From NCBI RefSeq assembly GCF_017573505.1, contig NZ_JAGEOJ010000005.1:310001-374000 (forward strand): DNA of 64,000 bases, written 5' to 3'. The translations under genes were made by a program, and so were the position numbers. The stretch's first letter is position 1; the number at the start of each line of letters is the position of its first letter. This stretch comes from Actinomadura barringtoniae. Its GTDB lineage: Bacteria > Actinomycetota > Actinomycetes > Streptosporangiales > Streptosporangiaceae. The notes beneath the pieces were generated by a model. The model saw nothing but the letters and a program-made list of their open reading frames with translations, had not been told where the DNA came from and did not search any database. Below are positions 56,435 to 64,000 of the stretch, in pieces.

Positions 56435-58012
56435 GTGACCAGGCATTTCCGCCTTCCGGAGCGGCGCTGGGCCGCCCTGCTGGTGGTGCTGGGCGCGGCC
56501 TTCATGGACCTGGTGGACGTGACGATCGTGGGGGTGGCGCTCCGCCCGATCCAGAGCGATCTCGGGGCCTCGTACGCCACCGGCCAGTGGATCACCGCCG
56601 GCTACGCGCTGGCGTTCGCGCTGCTCCTGGTGACCGGCGGCCGGCTCGGCGACATCCATGGCCGCCGCCGCGTCTTCATGATCGGCGTCGCCGGCTTCAC
56701 GGTGGCCTCGGCGCTGGCGGCGACCGCCGTCACGCCGGGCATGCTGATCACCGCCCGGATCGCGCAGGGCGCGTTCGGCGGGGTGATGGTGCCACAGGTG
56801 ATGTCGATCATCGCCACCGAGTTCCCGCTGGGCCGCGGCCGGACGGCGGCGATCAGCCTGTACGGGATCGTGCTCGGCCTCGGCCAGGTCAGCGGCCCGC
56901 TGCTCGGCGGCCTGCTCGCGGGCGGCCACGCCACCGGCCACGGCGGGGCCTCCGGGGCGGGCTTCGGCGCGGACCCCGGAACGGGCTTGGGCGGGGGCGT
57001 CGGCGGGGGCTTCGATGGGGGCCTCGACGCGGGGTTCGGCGTCGGCTGGCGGGCGATCTTCCTGGTCAACATCCCGATCGGGCTGGCGGCGCTGGCCGGG
57101 GCGGCGCGCTGGCTGCGCGAGTCGCGGGCGGACCGGCCCGAACGGCTCGACCTGGCGGGCGTGCTGCTGATCAGCGTGACCTCGTTCCTGCTCGCCTATC
57201 CCCTCGTGCAGGGGCGCGAGCAGGGCTGGCCGCCGTGGGCCGTCGCGTCCCTGATCGCGGGCGTTCCGATGGCTGCGGCGTTCACGTTCCACCAGCGGCG
57301 CCGCGAACGGGCCGGACGGCCGGTGCTCGTCCCGACGCGGCTGTTCCGGCTGCGCTCGTTCAGCGGCGGGCTGGTACTGCTGCTCGTGCTGTTCTGCGGG
57401 GTCTCCGGCTACTTCATCGTGCTCGCCTGGACGCTGCAGTTCGGGCTGGGCTGGACGCCGATGCACGTGGCGCTGACCGGGCTGGCCTGGCCCGCCGGGA
57501 TCGCCTGTACGGCCCAGCTCACCAACCGTTTCGGGCCGCCGCGCGCCCGCCTCCTCGTACGGATCGGGACACCGATCATGACCCTCGGCACGGCGGGCCT
57601 GGCCGCGACCGTCCTCGATCGCGGGAACGCCGTCACCACCTGGGATCTGACGCCCTGGATGTTCGGGGCGGGCGTCGGCATGGGCCTCACCATCCCGATC
57701 CTGTCCAACCTGGTGCTGGGCGAGCTTCCCGAGGCGGACGCGGGCGCCGCGTCCGGCCTGCTCAACTCGGTGATCCAGATCGGCAACGCCCTCGGGGTGG
57801 CGCTCGGCGGAGTGATCTTCTTCGGCGAGGGTGGGGCGGCCCCGGCCGACTTCCCGGGCGCGGGCGCACGGGCCCTGCTCTGCAGCGCCGCCGCGTTCGC
57901 CCTGGCCGCCCTGCTGTCGCCGCTGCTCCCGCGCCGCGTCCCCGGCACCGGGCCCGGCCTCGATGACGAGCGGCCCGCCGACACCTCCCGCCTACTGCGT
58001 ACCGACAGGTAG
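56435..58012 (+). CDS. DHA2-type MFS exporter with a glycine-rich insertion
   Basis: 525 residues from GTG 56435; about 14 membrane segments. Motif A is GGRLGDIHGRRRVFMIG, motif C LGLGQVSGPLLGGLL, and motif D1 near the start is FMDLVDVTIVGVAL. Between TM5 and TM6, where relatives have a short loop ending GWR-x-IFLVN, there is a Gly-rich stretch of about 43 residues (GGASGAGFGADPGTGLGGGV, and more) before VGWRAIFLVNIP. A drug or metabolite exporter driven by protons; the substrate is unknown. It diverges from the DUF3068 gene. Confidence 0.9.
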   Translation: MTRHFRLPERRWAALLVVLGAAFMDLVDVTIVGVALRPIQSDLGASYATGQWITAGYALAFALLLVTGGRLGDIHGRRRVFMIGVAGFTVASALAATAVTPGMLITARIAQGAFGGVMVPQVMSIIATEFPLGRGRTAAISLYGIVLGLGQVSGPLLGGLLAGGHATGHGGASGAGFGADPGTGLGGGVGGGFDGGLDAGFGVGWRAIFLVNIPIGLAALAGAARWLRESRADRPERLDLAGVLLISVTSFLLAYPLVQGREQGWPPWAVASLIAGVPMAAAFTFHQRRRERAGRPVLVPTRLFRLRSFSGGLVLLLVLFCGVSGYFIVLAWTLQFGLGWTPMHVALTGLAWPAGIACTAQLTNRFGPPRARLLVRIGTPIMTLGTAGLAATVLDRGNAVTTWDLTPWMFGAGVGMGLTIPILSNLVLGELPEADAGAASGLLNSVIQIGNALGVALGGVIFFGEGGAAPADFPGAGARALLCSAAAFALAALLSPLLPRRVPGTGPGLDDERPADTSRLLRTDR

Positions 58013-58053
58013 GCTCCGTCCAACGTTCCGACCTCCCACCCCCTGAGGTGCCC

Positions 58054-58848
58054 ATGTCCCCAGGGCTCCCCCAGCCCACCGAGCACCGCGCGACGCTGGC
58101 CCGCTCGGTACGGCTGCTCAGCGCGTTCCGCCGGGAGCAGACCGACCCGGAGTACTTCTACGGGCTGATGGCCAGGGACACCGTCGCCCAGCTGCGCACC
58201 TACATCCGCCTCGACGGCGCGACCGTGATCGACGTGGGCACCGGGACCGGCCTGTTCGCCCGGGAGCTGGCCGCCGCGGGCGCCCGCTGCGCGGGCATCG
58301 ATCATGAGCTGGCCGAGCTCGTCTCGCTCGGCGAGCCGGGCCGCAACACCCTCGTCGCCAGTGCGCTGGCCCTGCCCTTCCGGTCCGGCTCGGCCGATGT
58401 GTGCTTCTCCTCCAACGTGCTGGAGCACGTGCCGAACCCCTGGCAGATGGCCGACGAGATGGTCCGGGTGACCAGGCCCGGCGGGATCGTCTTCCTCTCG
58501 TTCACCAACTGGCTCTCGCCCTGGGGCGGCCACGAGACCTCGCCCTGGCACTACCTGGGCGGCGAACGGGCCGCCCGCCGCTATGAGCGCCGCAACGGCA
58601 GGCCGCCCAAGAACCTCTTCCGGCAGAGCCTGCACCCGGTGTCGGTCGCCGGCGCGCTGGCCTGGTCGCGCAGCCGCGATGACGTGGAGATCCTCGACGC
58701 CGTCCCGCGCTACCACCCGCGCTGGGCGAACGGCATCATCCGCGTTCCCGGGCTGCGCGAGCTGGCCACCTGGAACCTGGTCCTGGTCCTGCGCCGCCTC
58801 CCGGCGAACGAACCCCAGGCCAGTGACCCTCAGGATCAGCGGGGATGA
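58054..58848 (+). CDS. Class I SAM-dependent methyltransferase
   Basis: 264 residues from ATG 58054 (GAGG six bases upstream; GTG at 58048 is possible). Motif I VIDVGTGTGLFAREL, acidic AGIDHE, motif II SADVCFSSNVLEHVPNP, then RVTRPGGIVFLSFTNWLSPWGGHETSPWHYLG. The last stretch, with GPPK-like NLF, is typical of the Rv0224c group next to arabinan genes. It likely methylates a glycan, lipid or small molecule of the envelope. The stop overlaps the acyltransferase start (ATGA). Confidence 0.9.
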   Translation: MSPGLPQPTEHRATLARSVRLLSAFRREQTDPEYFYGLMARDTVAQLRTYIRLDGATVIDVGTGTGLFARELAAAGARCAGIDHELAELVSLGEPGRNTLVASALALPFRSGSADVCFSSNVLEHVPNPWQMADEMVRVTRPGGIVFLSFTNWLSPWGGHETSPWHYLGGERAARRYERRNGRPPKNLFRQSLHPVSVAGALAWSRSRDDVEILDAVPRYHPRWANGIIRVPGLRELATWNLVLVLRRLPANEPQASDPQDQRG

Positions 58849-60086
58849 GCCCGGCCGGGACCGCGACCGGAGCGGCGCGCAGGCCACGGGCGGCGGCCGC
58901 GGCGGGCCATCTCGCCAACCTGGACGGGCTGCGGGCCGTCGCCGCGCTGTCGATCCTGGTGTTCCACGTCGCCAGCACCGGCGGCCAGATCCGGCTCGAA
59001 GGCTGGCAGTGGCTGTTCAACGGCGGCCAGATCGGGGTTCCGGTCTTCTTCGTCCTGTCGGGATTCCTGCTCTACCGGCCCTGGGTGCGGTCCTTGCTGG
59101 AGGGCCGCCCCAACCCCCGTACGGTCGGCTACCTGATCAAGCGGGCCCTGCGCATCCTGCCCGCGTACTGGCTGGTCATCGCCTGTTACATGGTCACGGC
59201 GGGACGCGCGCACGTGGCCGAGCCGCAGGCCTGGATCCCGCTGCTGACGCTGACCCACACCTACGACCCGGCCTCCTGGTACGACAGCTCGCTCGGCCCG
59301 GCGCACCTCGGGCAGATGTGGACGCTGGTCGTCGAGGCCGCCTGGTACCTGGTCCTGCCCCTGATCGCGGCGGCGCTGTCGTGGTGGGCCTCCCGCGCCG
59401 AGCCCACGCTGAGCGCCTACTGCCGGCGCCTGCTCTGGGGGCTGGCCGCCCTGGCCGCGATCTCACCGCTCTACTCGATCGCGATCTTCGTTCCGGACCG
59501 GCACCCGCTGCTCGGCCTCTGGCTGCCGCGCTTCTTCGCCTGGTTCGCGCTCGGCATGGCGCTGGCGGTGCTGGTCGTCTGGGCGCGGCTGGAGCCCGCC
59601 GGGACGGTCGCACGCGCCTGCCGTACGGTCTCGGCCTCGTGGGGCGTGTGCTGGCTCGGCGCCGCGATGCTGTTCGCGCTCGGCGCCTCGCCGCTGGCCG
59701 GGCCGCTCGACCTGCTCACGCCCGACGCGTTCTGGACCTCAGAGGCGCACATCTTCGTGAACGGCCTGTGCGCGCTGGCACTGGTCGCCCCGGTGGCCCT
59801 CGCGCCGCCCGAGGGCCAGCCGGGCCTGGACGCGATCCTGGGCAACCGGGTGATGCGCTTCCTCGGGAAGATCTCCTACGGGATCTTCCTGTGGCAGATG
59901 CTGCTGGTCGTCGGCTGGTTCCGCTGGACCGACCGGGCGTTCAACGGCGATCTGCCGATCGATCTCCCGGTGCTGGCGGCGGCGACCATCGCACTGGCGA
60001 CGGTGAGCCACTACCTGGTGGAACGCCCGTTCCAGCTGCTGGCTCACCGGGAGCGGAAGCCGCGTCGTCCGGCGCCGCCCAGCTGA
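58845..60086 (+). CDS. Acyltransferase 3 family membrane protein
   Basis: 413 residues. ANLDGLRAVAALSILVFHVAS carries the R-x10-H signature; VFFVLSGFLLYRPW and RILPAYWLVI follow, with about ten membrane helices and YLVERPF near the end. Such proteins O-acylate carbohydrates using cytoplasmic acyl-CoA. It is coupled to the methyltransferase and convergent with the arabinosyltransferase, whose 3' end lies antisense over its last 146 bases. The mycobacterial counterpart would be Rv0228. Confidence 0.92.
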   Translation: MSPAGTATGAARRPRAAAAAGHLANLDGLRAVAALSILVFHVASTGGQIRLEGWQWLFNGGQIGVPVFFVLSGFLLYRPWVRSLLEGRPNPRTVGYLIKRALRILPAYWLVIACYMVTAGRAHVAEPQAWIPLLTLTHTYDPASWYDSSLGPAHLGQMWTLVVEAAWYLVLPLIAAALSWWASRAEPTLSAYCRRLLWGLAALAAISPLYSIAIFVPDRHPLLGLWLPRFFAWFALGMALAVLVVWARLEPAGTVARACRTVSASWGVCWLGAAMLFALGASPLAGPLDLLTPDAFWTSEAHIFVNGLCALALVAPVALAPPEGQPGLDAILGNRVMRFLGKISYGIFLWQMLLVVGWFRWTDRAFNGDLPIDLPVLAAATIALATVSHYLVERPFQLLAHRERKPRRPAPPS

Positions 60087-63000
60087 TCCTGATCCGCCCG
60101 CCCGTCGGAACGGGCTGATCGGGCCCGTGCCCGGGGCCGTCCCCGTTCGTCCCGCCGCCGTTCTTGACCTTGCGGCCCTTCGGCCGCCACAGCTCGATGA
60201 CCAGCCGGGCCACGATGACCAGCGCCAGCAGCTGCGGAACGACGTCGCCGAGCAGGCCGCTCGGCGCGGCCGGGTTGTCCAGCAGGTCGAAGCGGACGCC
60301 CACGGCCAGGCAGCCGGTGCCCGCGATCATGACACCGGCGATCAGCCAGGGCGACGCCAGGAACCGCAGCGCCCGCGACGTCCGGGTACGGGCCCACGCG
60401 AAGAGCACGGCCGCCGCCCCGGTCACGGCCACCCCCGGGATCCCGGCCACCCACAGCCCGGTCACCGCGGCGAGCCCGACCGCCGCCCACACCGGCCAGC
60501 CCGTGCCCGCCACGAGCGGCAGCGGACGGCGTTCCCGCCCGTTCCGCATGGGGATCAGGACGACCAGCAGCAGCACGAGCAGCAGGTTGAGCCCGGCCAC
60601 GACCACGATGCGCTGGGCCCGGTCGGGCGTGTAGGTGAGCTTGACGACGCCGTTCGTGCCCGCCGGGACGACCCAGCCCTGCTTCCAGCCGTCCAGCCGC
60701 ACCGGGCGCAGTTCGTTGCCGCCGACCGTGGCCTTCCAGCCGGTGTTGAAGTTCTCGTTCACCGTGAGGAACGAGCGCTTGGCCGCGTCGACCGCGACCT
60801 CGCGCGACCCTGCCGACCACTTGCGGATCTGGACCGGCTGCGGGCCGTCGTCCGGCCCGGCCGTGTTGCCGACCACCGCGGAGTCGATCCGGTACGGGTC
60901 GAACGGCATGGCCGACAGGTGGTTCTGACCGGCCTTCAGCGGCGTCTTCCCGCAGGCGGTGAAGCGCAGCGGCCGACCCTCCAGAAGGTCGCCCATCGTG
61001 CCGCTGACCGAGGTGTTCACGGTCGCGCCGCCGACCTTGAGGCGCGGGCCGAAACCGCAGGTGAGCTTGAACGGGAAGTCCCGGTTGTCGGGCAGCGGCT
61101 TCACCCCGGGAACGACCAGATCGGTGACCTGGATGGGCTGCAGGCTGCCGCCACGGGCGAACGTCACGGTCAGCCGGTCGGTGTCCAGCGGCGCGAAGAC
61201 GAGCTTGCCGTCCGCCCCGGCGAGCCCTTCCCGGACATCGCCGCGCACGCCCTCGACGCGCATCCGCAGCGGCCCGCTCGCGCCCGGCGGCCGCTTGACC
61301 GTGACGGTGGAGACCTTGGTGGTCTTGCCCCACAGGACCGTGTAGGAGGGGTTGTTGTCCTTGTCGCCGGCGATCCAGGTCGTCTTCGGGTCGCCGTCGA
61401 ACGCCGATCTCGCCTGGTCGGCCGGGTGCGTGGAGAGCGTGGAGCTCGCCGCGACGACCGGCCCGCCCTTGCCCGCCGCCGTGTACTGGGCGATGAGCCG
61501 GGGGTCGGTGAGCACGGTCGTTCCGGAGATCGCCGCGCGGCCCTGCGCGGCCGAGGTGAAGGTGCGGTCGAAGCCGTCGCCCTCTTCGTCGGTGCTTCCG
61601 AGCGAGGGGTCGCAGACCCAGCGGTCGCTGCCCTTCATGCACTCCGAGGCGTCCCCCTGCGCGCGGCTGAGGACGTAGGTCGCGTCCTTGCGTCCGGGGT
61701 CGGGAAGCATGAACGTCCGGCCCGGCTTGACGCCGCCGATCGCGAGGTCGGCGATCCCGGCCCTGGTGAACGCGGGGACGGCGACCTGGGAGGCCATCGA
61801 GACGATGCGGATGCGGAGCCAGCGAGTCGGCCCGGCCGGGGCCTGGAGCGGCTGCGCGGCGGTGCCCGGCTTGACGTTCTGGGTGATCGCGCCGCGTTCG
61901 GTCTGCACCTCGACGCGGCCGACCGGCGGGCCGATGTCCTTGTTGTCGACGAACGCGGCGGTGAGCTTCTTCGGGTCGGTCGGCTGCTGGAGGTCGACCC
62001 GAAGCCACTGCCCCTCGGGGCCGTTCCAGCCGCCGGTCAGCCAGGAGGTGACCGGGTTGCCGTCCAGCGCGGCGTACGGGGTGGCGCCGGTCTTGCGCGC
62101 CTGCGGGATCGCGTCGGCTCCGGCGGCGGAGGTGGACGCGGTGACGTCCTTGATGCCGGTGTAGGCGGCGGTCGTGGCGTAGCGGTTCCAGCCGTCGTCC
62201 AGGACGTCGTCGGCCTCGCCGGACTGCCCGATGGACAGGGTCTGGGAGGTCTGATGGAGCTCGCCGAAGTTGCGCGTCAGCGAGCGCTGGGAGTCCGAGA
62301 CGACCGGGGATCCGCCCAGGTCGGGGGCGTCGTCGTTGACCAGGGCGGGCCGCCCGTTCAGGGCCTTGTCGTCGGCCATGGTCAGCAGCGACTCCGGCCC
62401 CCCGTACACGCGCAGCGGGTTGGTCGCGTCGCTGAGGCTGGCGACGTCGTCGGCGCCCTCGACCTCGTACACCTCCAGCGGCGGGTACTTCTGGTCGACC
62501 GCCGAGACCGTGTCGTCGCTGAGGGCGCCGCCGACCGGCTGTTCGCCGCCGAACGTGGCGACCTTCTTCAGGCCCGGGGAGGCGTCGAGGGACTGGTGGA
62601 GCCGGGCGGGCCAGGCGCCGCGCAGCGTCTCCCTGCTGAGGTCGTTGCGTACGAGGACGTACCGCATGCCCATCCGGCCCAGGAACTCGGCCAGGCCCGG
62701 TGAGCTCCGCCCCGACCTGACCTGAAGGTCGATCGCGTCGAGGGCGCGCGTGTAGCCGGGCGAGCCCGCCGGAACGAGCTGCCGTACGCCCCAGCGCGCC
62801 GACAGGAGCGGCTGGACGATGTCGTCCATCGGCCGCCCCCACAGGTATTCGCCGAACGAGGCGCCGGGCAGGGCCAGCACGCCCTGTTCCCCCGCCTGGG
62901 CGTTCAGCCAGGAGGCGGCGTCGCGCCAGTACTTGGGCACCTGGGCGAAGTCGCCGGGCCCCGACAGCCCGCTGGACAGTGCCGGAGCCGTGATGCCCGC

Positions 63001-64000
63001 CAGGGCCGCGAACGCCACTGCTTGGAGGCTGATGAGTGAGCGTGCGAGGGTGCGTGAACCGGCCCTCGCGCCCGTCCAGGGCTTGGGCGCCCGCCAGGGT
63101 CTCGGGGCGGTGACCAGCAGGTGGGTGAGCCCGAGCGCCAGCGGAAGCCGGACCACCGCGTCGAACTTGTGCAGGTTGCGGAGCGGCGCGAGCGGGCCGT
63201 CCAGCAGGTCGCGCGTCTGCGCGGCGAACGGTCCGGGGATGTCGCTGAGGTGCCCGGCCGAGATGATCACGAGTCCGGCGAGCAGCGTGAGCAGCAGGAA
63301 GGTCCGTTCGGGCAGCAGGCGGCGCAGCAGCCCGGCCAGGCCGAGCGCGGCCAGCAGGCCCGTGCACATCATCGCGAACGGGCTGAGCGACAGGTCGTGC
63401 CCGACCGGCCACCAGACCTGCCCGTCCACCAGCAGGTAGTTCACCCAGCGCTCGGCGCCGCGGAAGGTGTTGATCAGGCCGGTCGGGCCGGTCGTGGTCT
63501 CGGCCTTCTCGGTGTAGGTCAGCCAGGAGAAGCCGTACGTGCCCGTGAGCAGCAGCGGCAGCAGCCACCAGGCCGTCGCGGCGCCGGCCGCCAGCGACCA
63601 CCAGCCCAGCAGGCGGATGCGCGGCGCGCGGCGCGGCCGGGTCACCAGGTAGATGAACGGGACGACCAGCACGGCCACGGTCGCGGTCGCGTTGATGCCG
63701 CCGCAGCAGGCGATCGCGAGACCCGACCGGGCCGCCGCCCGCACCCGGCCGCCGCCCTCGATCGCGGTGATCAGCGGCAGCACGATCCATGGCAGCATCG
63801 CCAGCGGCAGGTACTCCGAGGAGATCTGCCCGAGCAGCGACAGCCCGCTCGGCGCCAGCGCGTAGGCCAGGCCGCCGACCAGCCGGGTCACCGGTCCGCC
63901 GATGCCGAGGCGTTCGGCGAGGCGCCGGGTGCCGAGGAACGCCAGGCACATCAGCAGGGTCAGCCAGAGCCGCTGGGTGATCCACGGCGGCATCCCGATC
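59941..64000 (-). CDS. aftD: AftD-like alpha-(1->3)-arabinofuranosyltransferase (DUF3367), 5' end outside window
   Basis: More than 1350 residues; the frame is open to the window edge (...IGMPPWITQRLWLTL), so perhaps 100-200 N-terminal residues are missing. The GT-C membrane part has about ten helices to residue 330. Then come a large periplasmic region with two discoidin/CBM-like modules (AALDGNPVTSWLTGG; SAFDGDPKTTWIAGD), a DUF3367 region (FLTVNENFNTGWKATVGG), four C-terminal helices, and a low-complexity Gly/Pro tail. It uses decaprenyl-phospho-arabinose to extend envelope arabinan in mycobacteria; the acceptor in this organism is unknown. The tail is encoded antisense to the end of the acyltransferase gene. 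Confidence 0.9.
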   Translation of the reverse strand, partial: IGMPPWITQRLWLTLLMCLAFLGTRRLAERLGIGGPVTRLVGGLAYALAPSGLSLLGQISSEYLPLAMLPWIVLPLITAIEGGGRVRAAARSGLAIACCGGINATATVAVLVVPFIYLVTRPRRAPRIRLLGWWSLAAGAATAWWLLPLLLTGTYGFSWLTYTEKAETTTGPTGLINTFRGAERWVNYLLVDGQVWWPVGHDLSLSPFAMMCTGLLAALGLAGLLRRLLPERTFLLLTLLAGLVIISAGHLSDIPGPFAAQTRDLLDGPLAPLRNLHKFDAVVRLPLALGLTHLLVTAPRPWRAPKPWTGARAGSRTLARSLISLQAVAFAALAGITAPALSSGLSGPGDFAQVPKYWRDAASWLNAQAGEQGVLALPGASFGEYLWGRPMDDIVQPLLSARWGVRQLVPAGSPGYTRALDAIDLQVRSGRSSPGLAEFLGRMGMRYVLVRNDLSRETLRGAWPARLHQSLDASPGLKKVATFGGEQPVGGALSDDTVSAVDQKYPPLEVYEVEGADDVASLSDATNPLRVYGGPESLLTMADDKALNGRPALVNDDAPDLGGSPVVSDSQRSLTRNFGELHQTSQTLSIGQSGEADDVLDDGWNRYATTAAYTGIKDVTASTSAAGADAIPQARKTGATPYAALDGNPVTSWLTGGWNGPEGQWLRVDLQQPTDPKKLTAAFVDNKDIGPPVGRVEVQTERGAITQNVKPGTAAQPLQAPAGPTRWLRIRIVSMASQVAVPAFTRAGIADLAIGGVKPGRTFMLPDPGRKDATYVLSRAQGDASECMKGSDRWVCDPSLGSTDEEGDGFDRTFTSAAQGRAAISGTTVLTDPRLIAQYTAAGKGGPVVAASSTLSTHPADQARSAFDGDPKTTWIAGDKDNNPSYTVLWGKTTKVSTVTVKRPPGASGPLRMRVEGVRGDVREGLAGADGKLVFAPLDTDRLTVTFARGGSLQPIQVTDLVVPGVKPLPDNRDFPFKLTCGFGPRLKVGGATVNTSVSGTMGDLLEGRPLRFTACGKTPLKAGQNHLSAMPFDPYRIDSAVVGNTAGPDDGPQPVQIRKWSAGSREVAVDAAKRSFLTVNENFNTGWKATVGGNELRPVRLDGWKQGWVVPAGTNGVVKLTYTPDRAQRIVVVAGLNLLLVLLLVVLIPMRNGRERRPLPLVAGTGWPVWAAVGLAAVTGLWVAGIPGVAVTGAAAVLFAWARTRTSRALRFLASPWLIAGVMIAGTGCLAVGVRFDLLDNPAAPSGLLGDVVPQLLALVIVARLVIELWRPKGRKVKNGGGTNGDGPGHGPDQPVPTGGRIRISWAAPDDAASAPGEPAAGTGVPPGSGSPSPVRWSPPPAPGDRSADRR

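Noticed and set aside
1..64000. CRISPR arrays, insertion sequences, integrases, attachment sites
   Set aside because: No regularly spaced repeats, transposase or integrase motifs, or tRNA-linked repeats were seen on reading both strands.

Overview
The window is high-GC DNA with dense genes, frequent GTG starts, and many ATGA/GTGA stop-start overlaps. Together with a conservon, paired DUF6230/DUF6114 genes, LysX, several membrane Ser/Thr kinases and steroid/acyl-CoA catabolic genes, this points to a filamentous actinobacterium. I infer the Streptosporangiales/Thermomonosporaceae (Actinomadura-like) from gene content; no marker gene here proves it. I see no rRNA, tRNA, CRISPR array, insertion sequence or prophage, so this reads as ordinary chromosome.

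Layout. 0-3 kb: the 3' end of a cytochrome P450 and two tandem membrane-anchored Ag85-like esterases, the second lacking its catalytic residues. 3.2-8 kb: a NarL-type two-component operon, an orphan receiver-domain protein, and a DUF6230/DUF6114 envelope pair behind a palindrome-rich promoter region. 8-13.5 kb: three tandem receptor Ser/Thr kinases with related extracytoplasmic domains. 13.7-24.5 kb: lysX, a short unknown gene, a secreted lysyl-oxidase-family protein, a large inactivated SF1 helicase homologue, a PspC protein, and a coupled HAD/metallo-beta-lactamase-fold pair.

24.6-46 kb is mainly acyl-CoA/steroid-type metabolism. It holds a phosphotransferase plus lipocalin-like gene under a KstR-like box, an F420-type monooxygenase with an SDR, a LysR/MFS divergent pair, DUF35 + thiolase, a TetR-controlled ABC/YhgE export operon, a MarR regulator, and a five-gene minus-strand operon (two acyl-CoA synthetases, two thiolase-fold proteins, a double DUF35 protein). 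An enoyl-CoA hydratase diverges from that operon. A small beta-rich protein at 38.3 kb is flanked by two Rex/CRP-like palindromes.

46-54 kb: a secreted vWA/SpaA-like surface protein, a 769-base gene-free region containing an orphan terminator, a complete four-gene conservon (histidine kinase, roadblock, DUF742, Ras-like GTPase), then a SigE-family sigma factor with a co-translated membrane partner. 54-64 kb: a nitronate monooxygenase behind a second KstR-like box, and an envelope-glycan block (DUF3068, MFS, methyltransferase, acyltransferase-3, AftD-like arabinosyltransferase) whose gene set recalls the mycobacterial Rv0224c-Rv0236c region. The last gene runs off the window.

The least conventional signals are the dead helicase at 19.5-22.7 kb, the KstR-like boxes that double as -10 elements, two thiolase-fold proteins without the usual nucleophile, the dead esterase paralogue, and several precise intergenic palindromes. 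All positions and motifs were read by eye; family assignments rest on motif recognition, not on searches.
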